From CADEEV01 sp032127875 (lineage in GTDB: Bacteria > Acidobacteriota > Vicinamibacteria > Fen-336): a DNA stretch of 22,757 nt. Location: NCBI GenBank assembly GCA_032127875.1, contig JAQBHI010000014.1, forward strand, positions 1-22,757. The letters run 5' to 3'. A program made the position numbers and the translations under genes. The notes under the pieces are model-generated. The model was not told where the DNA came from and did not search any database. It saw nothing but the letters and a program-made list of their open reading frames with translations. Positions 15,510 to 22,536 of the stretch are shown piece by piece (position 1 is the first letter of the stretch; each line of letters begins with the position of its first letter).

Positions 15510-16331
15510 ATGAGCGACCTCCCCATCGCCAGCGACGCCAAGTGCCTCGACGCCGCGGTCGATGTTGCCCTGGCGCGGGCCGTGCTCTATCAAGCGGTCA
15601 CCTTCGGCCTCCGGCCACCGGCTCCCAAGTCGGCTCGCACTCCCTTCGACGCGGCGGCGCCGGAAACGCTGCGTGCCGCCGCCACGCTTCTGGATGCACA
15701 GGCTCCCTCCGGCGAGGCCTTGCTCCCGGCAGTCGAGACGTTCGGCGCTCTTGCCCCATCACCGGCCGATCGCGGGACGGCCCACGCCCGACTCTTTGGC
15801 CACAGCCGTGGCCTGGTCTGCCCCTTCGAAACCGAGTACGGCGCCGAAGGGGCGTTTCGCCAGCCCCAGGAGCTGGCGGACATCGCCGGCAGCTACCTGG
15901 CCTTCGGCCTCAAGTCGCCCGAGGGCGGGGACGAGCGCGTGGATCATGCGGCCTGCGAGTGCGAGTTCATGGGTTTCCTGGCGCGCAAGGAGGCGTTCGG
16001 GTTGAGTGCCCTGCACACGAGCGGGGACCAGGCAGTGGCCAGGGAGCAGCTCGCGACGGTCCAGGCCGCGGCTCGCGGCTTTCTCCGCGAACACCTCGGC
16101 CGCTTCGGCCGGGCCTTTGCCTCGCTCCTCATCAAGGAAGATGCGGGCGGCTTCCATGGTGCGCTGGGGGCCTTGCTCTTTCGCTTCCTGACCCAGGAGT
16201 GCCAGCGCCTCGGCCTGCCTCCCGGCCCGCCCTCCCTCGAGCTGCGGCCGCCCGTGCCCGACGACACGCCCATGGCCTGCGGCCGGCCGGAGGACGAGCG
16301 GATCCAGATCCAGCGCCGGCCGCGGCCGTGA
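15510..16331 (+). CDS. TorD/DmsD-family chaperone for the molybdoenzyme (EbdD-like)
   Basis: A 273-aa, helix-rich cytoplasmic protein without export signal. The blocks LFGHSRGLVCPFETEYG (res 95-111), QPQELADIAGSYLAFG (118-133) and ERVDHAACECEFM (142-154) are those of the delta/maturation proteins of type II DMSO-reductase enzymes. Such chaperones bind the Tat leader of the alpha subunit and hold it until the molybdenum cofactor is inserted. The ATG at 15510 is 10 nt after the beta stop, with GAGG at 15500-15503. The stop codon overlaps the GTG start of the next gene. Confidence 0.85.
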   Translation: MSDLPIASDAKCLDAAVDVALARAVLYQAVTFGLRPPAPKSARTPFDAAAPETLRAAATLLDAQAPSGEALLPAVETFGALAPSPADRGTAHARLFGHSRGLVCPFETEYGAEGAFRQPQELADIAGSYLAFGLKSPEGGDERVDHAACECEFMGFLARKEAFGLSALHTSGDQAVAREQLATVQAAARGFLREHLGRFGRAFASLLIKEDAGGFHGALGALLFRFLTQECQRLGLPPGPPSLELRPPVPDDTPMACGRPEDERIQIQRRPRP

Positions 16332-17257
16332 GCACGTCGACTCCTTCCCCCGCGTTCCGTATCGCCTACGACGCGGTGCTCGTGGAAGCGAGCGTGCTGC
16401 TCGCGGAGAGGCGGCTCTCCGCCGCCGAGGCGACGGCCTTCCGGGCCGAGCGCGACCGCATCTACGATGTAGACGACCTCGACGAGCGGGAGGCCCGCTT
16501 CGAGGAGCTGCACGGACGCTTCTTCCTCCAGCTCCGGCTCGACCGGCCGCTGCACGAGGCGCTGGCCGAACGTCCCGAGCTGATGCTCCGCACCGGCGGG
16601 TGCCGGATCCTGCCTGCCGTCTCCCGCCAGGACGAGATGGCCGATGTGCGCGGAGAGGTCGGCGCCCCCGCGGAAGCGACGCCCAGCATCGTGATCCGGC
16701 TGCGCCCGCAGTCGCTGCTGGATCACGAGGCGCTGCGTACGCTGTTACGCCGCGAGCTCCTGCATGTGGCCGACATGCTCGACCCCGCCTTCGGCTACCG
16801 CAAGGAGCTGCCCGGCATCGACGAAGATCCCGCCATGGTGAATCTGCTCCGGGAGCGCTACCGCGTCGTGTGGGACGCTAGCATCGACGGGCGCCTCTGC
16901 CGCGGGGGCCTCCTGGGTGTGCGAGCTCGCGCGGCTCGTCTCTCGGAGTTTACCCGCGCCTTTCCGATGCTCGGCGACAGCGCGGAAACGGCCTTCGCGC
17001 CGTGGTTCGATGGGCCCCGGCCCACCCATGCGGCGGTCGTCGCCTTCATCCAGGAGCCCCGGGGGCCGGGCACCGCCGACGCCGGGCGCTGCCCACTGTG
17101 CCGGCTGCCCACGCCCGCCCTCGAACGCGGACCCGAGGGGCTCACTCGGGAGGTCTTGCGCGCGATCCAGCATGACCATCCGGGCTGGCGCCCCGAGCAC
17201 GGCCGCTGCGCTCGCTGCGCCGAGGTCTACGAAGCACTCCTGCCCACGCCAGGCTGA
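16328..17257 (+). CDS. Unknown protein with C-terminal Cys4 zinc-ribbon-like motif, last gene of molybdoenzyme operon
   Basis: 309 aa, starting with GTG in a 4-nt overlap with the chaperone stop (GTGA at 16328-16331). No signal peptide is visible. The C-terminus has paired CPLC (Cys255/Cys258) and CARC (Cys294/Cys297), a likely zinc-binding ribbon. In the centre, RRELLHVADMLDPAFGY (res 141-157) recalls the HExxH helix of zinc metallopeptidase-like proteins, but the first His is Arg142. I do not recognise a family. Translational coupling to the TorD-type chaperone suggests a maturation function, for example proofreading or metal handling; a Tat-substrate protease role is only a guess. Coding is supported by the intact frame up to TGA at 17255-17257 and the overlap. 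Confidence 0.65.
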   Translation: MSTSTPSPAFRIAYDAVLVEASVLLAERRLSAAEATAFRAERDRIYDVDDLDEREARFEELHGRFFLQLRLDRPLHEALAERPELMLRTGGCRILPAVSRQDEMADVRGEVGAPAEATPSIVIRLRPQSLLDHEALRTLLRRELLHVADMLDPAFGYRKELPGIDEDPAMVNLLRERYRVVWDASIDGRLCRGGLLGVRARAARLSEFTRAFPMLGDSAETAFAPWFDGPRPTHAAVVAFIQEPRGPGTADAGRCPLCRLPTPALERGPEGLTREVLRAIQHDHPGWRPEHGRCARCAEVYEALLPTPG

Positions 17258-17526
17258 AGCCACATCGGCTAGCGCCGAAGCACTGCCAGCCGGCAGGGTT
17301 GGGAAGCCCCGTTCTCCCCAGACCGGTGCATCCGTAGCCGTTGCCGCGGATGAAAACTCCTATCGTTAGGGTTGCACCGCCGAGTTCCGGCTGTTCTCGC
17401 TGCCGCCTGAGGTTTCTTCTTGGTTTCTCGCCGGACGCTCTCCCACCGGCTGGTCGGCTGGTCCTGAGCGGTGCCGATCTTCGCTTGACCGCCACTCCCG
17501 AGGCGGCGTAGTGTGCCTTCCGAACG
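17258..17526. other. Intergenic region after the molybdoenzyme operon, with weak hairpin and promoter candidates
   Basis: This stretch separates the operon from the kinase remnant and shows no convincing gene. A short hairpin CTGCC-AGCC-GGCAG (17283-17296) is followed by no clear T-run, so it is only a weak terminator candidate. TTGACC (17485-17490), an 18-nt spacer and TAGTGT (17509-17514) could form a sigma-70-like promoter for the kinase/FadL pair; only three of six -10 bases fit. Confidence 0.3.
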
Positions 17527-18279
17527 ATGATCACATCGCGGCAAGCGCGACGCAGAGCGTTCTGCCGGCCTGCACGCTCGGTCGACGCGAGAGTTGAGCG
17601 CCGTAGCCCCGCCTCAGCGCGCTTGGCGAGCCGTACCGAGGCCGCCGCGGTCGCCGTCCCCGGTCGGTTTGCAGAAGCAATCCCCTATCGGTTCGAGTGC
17701 GAGACGCTGCACGCGCGGCTGAGGCGCGAGGGCGCGCTGGCCCCGCGTAACGCGACCTGGCTGGTTGGACAGGTCGCCAAAGCCCTCGACTACGCCCACA
17801 GCAAGGGCGTGGTGCACCGCGACCTCAAGCCCTCGAACATCCTGCCTCCAGTCCAGGGGCCCCCGAAGGTCAGTGACTACGGCATCGCACGGGCCCGGCG
17901 TTTCGAGGGGCTCACGGCGACCGGCGCCTTCCTGGGCAGCCCGGAATACGTGCCGCCCGAGGTGGTCGAGGGCCGGCCGGCCGACGCACGCAGCGATCTG
18001 TACTCGCTGGGCGTCGTCTTCTATGAGCTGCTCACCGGCGAGCGGCCGTTCTCGGCGGAAACGCCTTTCGCGGTGATGCAGAGCCATCTGACCGCGGTAC
18101 CGCGGCCACCTTCGGCGCTGTCGCCAGGTGTGCCACCTTCGCTCGAGCAGATCGTGCTGCGCCTGCTGGCCAAGAAGCCGGAGGATCGCTACGCGAGCGC
18201 CGAAGCACTGCTGGTGGTGTTCACGGACTATCTGAATCGCACGGGCGGCGCCGCATCCACGAGCGAGCGAGGGGGCTGA
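17527..18279 (+). pseudogene. Ser/Thr protein kinase remnant lacking the N-lobe
   Basis: An open frame of 250 codons runs from ATG 17527 to TGA 18277-18279. Kinase similarity begins only around 17690 (CETLHARLRREG, helix D) and covers the C-lobe: VVHRDLKPSNIL catalytic loop, VSDYGIAR (DYG instead of DFG), GSPEYVPPE, DARSDLYSLGVVFYELLTGERPF and the ending KKPEDRYASAEALL. The glycine-rich loop, the ATP-binding Lys and helix-C Glu are absent, and the first ~55 codons look like arbitrary translation of GC-rich DNA. It is therefore most likely a 5'-deleted bacterial PknB-type kinase. If it is expressed it cannot bind ATP in the normal way. The stop overlaps the start of the FadL-type gene by 1 nt (TGATG), so it may still carry translation into that gene. 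Confidence 0.65.
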
Positions 18280-19658
18280 TGAGATTTGTGGCGGCGATCG
18301 CGTGTCTGCTCGGGGTCGCCAGTGCGGCCCGGGCGCAGAGCACGCTCAACCGCACCGGCTCGGGTGCGCGGGCGGCCGGAATGGCCAACGCCTTCGTGGC
18401 CGTCTCCGACGACGGAACCGCGGCTTCGTGGAATCCTGCAGGACTGGCGCAGCTTCGCAAGCCGGAGCTGGCGCTCGTCCACACGTCGATCAGCCGGACT
18501 CAGAGCTACGACGGCTTCCGCTCCCTGGACGGGCGCTACGCCTTCACGAACACCGGCGACACCTATGGCATCGCCTCGCCGGAGTTCGTCAGTCTGGCCG
18601 TGCCGTTCGACGTCTTCGCGAAGGCGACCACGGTCCAGGTGGACTGGCGGCGTCAGTACTTCCTCGATGGCCACGCCGACTACCCGGCTCAACGTGAGTC
18701 CCTCTCGGACGGCTCTCGCACGCCCGTCAACCAGACCCTCAACGCCCGTGGTCACATCGACCGGTACTCCGTCGCCCTGGCGATGCGGCTGTCCCGCCGG
18801 ACGTCGCTCGGCGCCAGCGTTTCGTTCTGGGACGCCGACTGGGAAGAGACTTTCACGGCGACTCAGCCGGCCCTGGACGGGAGCACCGACTTCGCCTCGA
18901 ACCTCAGCGCGTCGGACTTTGGCGGCGCCAACCTGAACGTCGGCCTGCTGCTCACCTACCCCGCGCTCAACGTGGGCCTCGTCTACCATGCGCCATTCGA
19001 GGCGCCCCTCAGTCTGGAAAGGGCGCTCGACAGCAACCGAGCACCGACAAGCTCGATGGGGGACACGGACGCCCGCCTGCGGGTCGGAAAGTCGGTGGCG
19101 CTCGGCCTCGCGTGGCGTCCGGGCGGGTCGTGGACGCTGGCGCTCGACGTCACCCGCGACGACTGGTCCCGCTTCGAGGTGAGGGACTGCGCCCTGTGCG
19201 GCCCGGCTCCCACGAACTTTTTCGATGGGCTGCCCCAGGACCGGACCTCGACGCGCGACACCACGTCCGTGAACCTGGGCGCAGAGCGCCTGTTCGCTCG
19301 CGGCGGGCACGTGATCCCGCTGCGGTTCGGCGTTGCCTACGAGCCCCAGGGCCAGATGAATTCGGACGAGCGCGATCCCCTCGACTACTTCGTTGCGGCA
19401 CTGGGTGGGGGCTACAACACCAACAGCGTCAAACTCGACGCCGCGGTTCAATACCGCTGGGGCCAGGCTCGGGGCCGCCTGCCGTTCGGTGTGGACGCGA
19501 TGCTCGGCGAGTCTCCCTGGGCGGCGGGCGAGGTCGCGGTGTCCGAGTTCCGGATCAAGGTGTCGGTCATCGTCCGGATCACCGACACGGAGCGACTGCG
19601 CGGCGTCTTGGGCCGGGTCTTCGGGGGCGGCAGCGAAGCAGGCGACGGCGGCTCTTGA
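18279..19658 (+). CDS. OMPP1/FadL-family outer-membrane protein (hydrophobic substrate channel candidate)
   Basis: 459 aa with a Sec signal peptide (res 1-19, cleavage after ASAARA before Gln20). The mature N-terminus RTGSGARAAGMANAFVAVSDDGTAASWNPAGLA is of the OMPP1/FadL/TodX or PorV type. Alternating-hydrophobicity beta strands continue through the protein (for example SVALAMRLSRRTSLGASVSF; LNVGLLLTYPALNVGLVY). Family members form barrels that let fatty acids or aromatic hydrocarbons diffuse through the outer membrane; a PorV-like secretion role is the main alternative. The N-terminal hatch and about 14 strands fit its length. The C-terminus extends past the last strand with a Gly/Ser tail (FGGGSEAGDGGS). 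Placement next to aromatic catabolism supports substrate uptake, but the gene is coupled to the kinase remnant rather than to the catabolic operons. Confidence 0.75.
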   Translation: MRFVAAIACLLGVASAARAQSTLNRTGSGARAAGMANAFVAVSDDGTAASWNPAGLAQLRKPELALVHTSISRTQSYDGFRSLDGRYAFTNTGDTYGIASPEFVSLAVPFDVFAKATTVQVDWRRQYFLDGHADYPAQRESLSDGSRTPVNQTLNARGHIDRYSVALAMRLSRRTSLGASVSFWDADWEETFTATQPALDGSTDFASNLSASDFGGANLNVGLLLTYPALNVGLVYHAPFEAPLSLERALDSNRAPTSSMGDTDARLRVGKSVALGLAWRPGGSWTLALDVTRDDWSRFEVRDCALCGPAPTNFFDGLPQDRTSTRDTTSVNLGAERLFARGGHVIPLRFGVAYEPQGQMNSDERDPLDYFVAALGGGYNTNSVKLDAAVQYRWGQARGRLPFGVDAMLGESPWAAGEVAVSEFRIKVSVIVRITDTERLRGVLGRVFGGGSEAGDGGS

Positions 19659-19659
19659 C

Positions 19660-19901
19660 CTAGTCCCCGCGGTGCAGACGGCGCTTCAGGAAGGCGCGCC
19701 TCAGAGCCACAGAATCTCCCTCTCGCACCAGCACGTCGCGCAGCTCGGCTGCGCCACGGGGGCCTCGGCGGGCCGCCGGGGCGCCGAGCAGCGGAAACAG
19801 GCGGGCGGTGATCTCGGGGGGCAAGACATTGTCCAGGTACTCGAGCGCTGTCCCGCGCAGAGCATCGTCCGTGCGCAGCGCCTGGTGCGCGATGCGCAAT
19901 G
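19660..19901 (-). pseudogene. C-terminal fragment of a HEAT-repeat / transporter-associated protein
   Basis: About 80 residues read on the minus strand from about 19901 to the TAG at 19660-19662. The text ALRTDDALRGTALEYLDNVL is a HEAT-like helical segment that, from memory, occurs at the C-terminus of bacterial ADP/ATP-carrier-like (MFS plus HEAT) proteins. The upstream part of that gene is missing: the frame is interrupted at about 19900, where a MutM/Fpg start abuts in a different frame. It is a decayed tail convergent with the FadL-type gene, and the two stop codons are nearly adjacent. Confidence 0.5.
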
Positions 19902-19976
19902 GCCGCCGATCGTGCGGCCCAGCAACCGCGGCCGCACCAGCCTCACGACGGTCTCGACCTCGGGCAGCTCGGGCAC
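19902..19976 (-). pseudogene. mutM: N-terminal fragment of formamidopyrimidine-DNA glycosylase (MutM/Fpg)
   Basis: GTG at 19976 on the minus strand, preceded by GGAGG, starts VPELPEVETVVRLVRPRL and runs about 25 codons to about 19902. PELPEVE is the invariant MutM/Nei N-terminus, with Pro2 and Glu3 being the catalytic residues. After LLGRTIGG the similarity stops and the HEAT-like tail begins in another frame, so everything from residue 26 on has been deleted. The fragment cannot be functional. Confidence 0.7.
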
Positions 19977-19986
19977 TCCCCTCCGG

Positions 19987-20013
19987 GCCCTTCGACTGCG
20001 CTCAGGGCAGGCT
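19987..20013. repeat. REP-like palindromic repeat unit (GCCCTTCGACTGCGCTCAGG type)
   Basis: GCCCT (19987-19991) pairs with AGGGC (20004-20008) around a 12-nt centre. The unit CCCTTCGACTGCGCTCAGGGCAGG matches, from memory, a short dispersed repeat found in the intergenic DNA of many environmental bacteria. It lies directly before the MutM start on the minus strand. Only one copy is visible in this window, so its repeat status rests on recall. Confidence 0.45.
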
Positions 20014-20138
20014 GGGGATGGTAGCTCCTGCGAGCGTCCAAGGGCGTGGACGGGGAAGATCTGGAGCGTAGTCTCTTCCGGGTCAAGTTCGTGCACAACC
20101 TGGCAAGAATTGGTGGAATCTCCTCGGGGGGCGGCAGG

Positions 20139-21659
20139 TCAAGCCAGAGCGCGAGCGAGGTCGGGGATGAGGACGAGTTCTTTGAGCTTCAGGCCCGTGG
20201 TGATCGCCGCCCGCCCTGGCTCCGTGATGTAGTACTTGTAGGTGCCCCCGACCTTGCTGATGAGGTCGTGCGTCCACAGGCGTTTCAGCATCCGCGAGAC
20301 GTGACTGGTGGACTTGTCGGGCATATGCCTGCGCACGTCGGCGTTGCGGAAACCCGCGATGGTGTTCTCGCCGCGGAGGACGGTCTCGAACAGGTTCAGG
20401 TCCTGGTCGGAGAAGAGGTTGAAGCCGGGGTAGGAGCGCCCCGCTTCTTCAGTTGTCTGGCTGAGCCGAGCGACCGTCTCGAAGGCGACGGTAGGGTCGT
20501 CGAGGCTCGACAGGAAGGCGAGGTATCGCCGATTGGCGGCGACGGTGGGCTGCTGGAGGTCGTAGAGGCTGTAGATGCTCTTCTTCAAAGGCGCCAACTC
20601 GTGCGAGGTGGAGCCGTCGCGATGCGCCACCGTGCGGTAGTGCTTGAACCACTTGGGGTTGTTGGTCGTGGTTTCGATGCGCAGGATGATGCCCGCCTTG
20701 TCGTACATCTTGATGGACGCGGGCCCCCTGTGATGCTTGATGCGCGTCCCCTGGATGCGGGTTTGGAAGTCGTTGCCGATCTCTTCGGTGTTGTCGGCGT
20801 GGAGCTTGTGCTTTCGCCCGAGGAACGTGGCGATCTGCCCCGGCTTGACCGCATGGATGGCGGTGCGTACCAGCGCCGCATAGAGGGGCCGGAGGTCCGC
20901 CTGCCGACGGAAGACCACGTCGGTCGCGTACTCGACCTGGGCCAGGTTCCACTGGTACGAGAGGCCGAGCCTACGAATTGCGGGGCAGAAGCAGCTTGCG
21001 TAGAAGTCTAGCTTTTCGTGCAGAAGGCGCGTCTCGGACTCGTCCACCAACTCCTGAGCAGCCTTCCAGTCGTCGATGTGCGTGAACGCGTTGTCGAGCA
21101 TCTGGTACTCGAGGCCTGCCTTGCGCAGCTTGGCAGCCAGCACGTTGTGGCCGTTGTAGTAGGCCTGCAACCCGAATGGACACCAGGTGGAAACGCGCAT
21201 GAAGCACAGGCCGAAGTCCTCGTCGATGAAGTAGAAGTAGTAGTGCAGGCACTTGCTCCGGTCCGGGCGCAGGAACGTGCGCCCCGTCTTCTTGTCGTGC
21301 CATGGCTCGAAAGTGGGGCACAGCTCGAGAGCCGACAGGATCGCGACGAGCCCGGGAGCGTCGCCCCGCTGTTCGAGGATCTTCGCCACGATCGCTTCCT
21401 TGCGTTGCTCGTGGTGCCGGATGAACTGGACAGCGATGCCGTGCTCGACCGCCAGTCTCTCGGCGTTGTTCCGGATCTCGTCGCGAAGAGGCTGGGCGGA
21501 CTTCGGAAAGTCGAACTGGCGCACGCCATGCGTGCGCAGGTACATCTCCATGCCCTTCGCGTAGGCGATCTCGGGGATCCGACCGTGGATGATCACGCGG
21601 TCGTAGCACGAGAGAACTCCCAGGATCCGATCGGCGTAGCGCTGCAGGATGTCGGCCAT
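20139..21659 (-). CDS. Uncharacterised 506-aa protein with C-terminal winged-helix region, putative mobile-element gene
   Basis: Intact from ATG 21659 to TGA at 20139-20141. Recognisable parts are an N-terminal alpha/beta block (RYADRILGVLSCYDRVIIHG, res 6-25), a central KCLHYYFYFIDEDFGLCFMRV and YYNGHNVLA, YATDVVFRRQADL, ATFLGRKHKL, IKMYDKAGIILRIETT (roughly res 330-345) and a C-terminal ~90-aa winged-helix-like part (ADVRRHMPDKSTSHVSRMLKRL...KVGGTYKYYITEPG). I recall this as an unnamed family present in multiple copies in diverse genomes, sometimes labelled a MarR-like regulator. That label fits only the C-terminus. The IKMYDK...LRIETT stretch faintly recalls replication-initiator proteins. 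No Shine-Dalgarno precedes the ATG, and the frame stays open upstream into the IS91-like remnant. It is the only undamaged gene within a cluster of truncated genes, which supports mobility. No terminal inverted repeats were found by eye. Confidence 0.6.
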   Translation of the reverse strand: MADILQRYADRILGVLSCYDRVIIHGRIPEIAYAKGMEMYLRTHGVRQFDFPKSAQPLRDEIRNNAERLAVEHGIAVQFIRHHEQRKEAIVAKILEQRGDAPGLVAILSALELCPTFEPWHDKKTGRTFLRPDRSKCLHYYFYFIDEDFGLCFMRVSTWCPFGLQAYYNGHNVLAAKLRKAGLEYQMLDNAFTHIDDWKAAQELVDESETRLLHEKLDFYASCFCPAIRRLGLSYQWNLAQVEYATDVVFRRQADLRPLYAALVRTAIHAVKPGQIATFLGRKHKLHADNTEEIGNDFQTRIQGTRIKHHRGPASIKMYDKAGIILRIETTTNNPKWFKHYRTVAHRDGSTSHELAPLKKSIYSLYDLQQPTVAANRRYLAFLSSLDDPTVAFETVARLSQTTEEAGRSYPGFNLFSDQDLNLFETVLRGENTIAGFRNADVRRHMPDKSTSHVSRMLKRLWTHDLISKVGGTYKYYITEPGRAAITTGLKLKELVLIPDLARALA

Positions 21660-21839
21660 GACAGAGCTTAGGTTTCTGTAGTCGCACCGCCCTCTATGGT
21701 TCCGGCTACGCCGGGTTGGGTAATACGAGGGCGATTCGCGCGTCGACCTGCACGCTCGGGGAGCGCGGCCCAGGGCCTTGCGCGGCTGTCGCCAGGCTCG
21801 ATCGAGCCCTGGGAGGCGGCCGCGCCCCTGGCCGGGGTA
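21660..21839 (-). other. 5' flank of the 506-aa gene, boundary between IS91 remnant and putative mobile gene
   Basis: No gene is recognisable here. A compact hairpin CCGGC-TAC-GCCGG lies at about 21704-21716, just upstream of the 506-aa gene. IS91 similarity fades at about 21840, so the element edge, if there is one, should lie between the two. No target-site duplication could be identified by eye. Confidence 0.3.
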
Positions 21840-22173
21840 GGCGGGACAGGCCAGGACGTCCAGGGCGAAGGTGCGCGCCAGCAGCTCCGCCCACGCGCGG
21901 TATCCGCCGCTGGGCCCTGTCCGGTCGGGCTCTGGGTGGCCCCGGCCGGCGCCTGCCTGGCCGAGCCCGGCGCGAGGCGGGGTCTCCACGGGCTCGCTCC
22001 TGCGAGCACGCCCGCGTAGCGCACGGTGTGGAAGCGCGGCGGGGGCACGCTGGCGGCCAGCCGGCACAGCAGCGACAACGGGTCCATGTCGACCGCCACC
22101 GTGCCGTCGCTGTAAGCCTTCTTCAGGATGATGCGCACCAGGCCGTCGGGGCCCTGCTCCAGGCGCTCCTGCG
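21840..22173 (-). mobile_element. IS91-family (Transposase_32-type) transposase remnant, frameshifted
   Basis: On the minus strand from about 22173, ERLEQGPDGLVRIILKKAYSDGTVAVDMDPLSLLCRLAASVP and PPRFHTVRYAGVLA are the conserved C-terminal part of IS91-like Y2/HUH transposases. The match continues as YRAWAELLARTFALDVLACP in a different frame at about 21901-21840, so at least one frameshift lies between about 21905 and 22010. The usual following Cys pair (CPxCGG) is damaged to CPAYPG. The catalytic tyrosines and the N-terminal zinc finger are missing. The upstream edge abuts the arylsulfatase tail at about 22174. Confidence 0.65.
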
Positions 22174-22410
22174 CGGATGGACTTCGCCTACGACGGGGGG
22201 AAGCCGGGCTCGGGCGGTACCGCGACCCTGTTCATCGACGGCAAGTCCGTGGGCTCCACCCGGATCGAAAAGACGGAGTGCTGCGCCTTCTCTGGCGACG
22301 AAACGGCCGGCGTCGGCGTGGACACGGAAACGACCGTGTCCGACGCCCACGACCGCGCTGGCAGCAAGTTCACAGGCAAGATCGACAAGGTGACCATGAC
22401 CCTGAAGTAG
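22174..22410 (+). pseudogene. C-terminal fragment of an arylsulfatase
   Basis: The frame (first Met codon at 22177, stop TAG at 22408-22410) encodes RMDFAYDGGKPGSGGTATLF, then IDGKSVGSTRIEKT, FSGDETAGVGVDTETTVSD and FTGKIDKVTMTLK. This matches the C-terminal beta-sandwich end of bacterial type I arylsulfatases, where FxYDGGGxGKGGTxTLxVDG...DETxDVGxDTGTPV...FTGxIxxVxIxL is typical. The catalytic N-terminal sulfatase domain (CxPxR) is absent. Similarity begins exactly at the IS91 remnant, so the gene was cut by that element or by a deletion next to it. Confidence 0.65.
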
Positions 22411-22426
22411 CCGGCACGACGTCGCA

Positions 22427-22456
22427 CGCGCCCGCCCGGTTTGCCGGGCGGGCGCG
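22427..22456. terminator. GC-rich hairpin, probable bidirectional terminator
   Basis: A perfect 13-bp stem (CGCGCCCGCCCGG / CCGGGCGGGCGCG) closes a 4-nt TTTG loop. It sits between the convergent ends of the arylsulfatase fragment and the minus-strand outer-membrane protein gene. No T-run follows on either strand, so it is a strong hairpin but not a canonical intrinsic terminator. Confidence 0.6.
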
Positions 22457-22536
22457 CACCTCCCCACGGACACCTTCTCCTGACCGACGGTGCCTTCGAT
22501 GGCGCGTTCGTCCCCTTCCGGAGCCCAGCACCGGCG

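Noticed and set aside
20139..22067. A 642-aa fusion of the IS91 C-terminal segment with the 506-aa protein as one gene
   Set aside because: The frame is open, but the upstream part is a decayed transposase piece plus unrelated text; the conserved-looking protein starts at ATG 21659.
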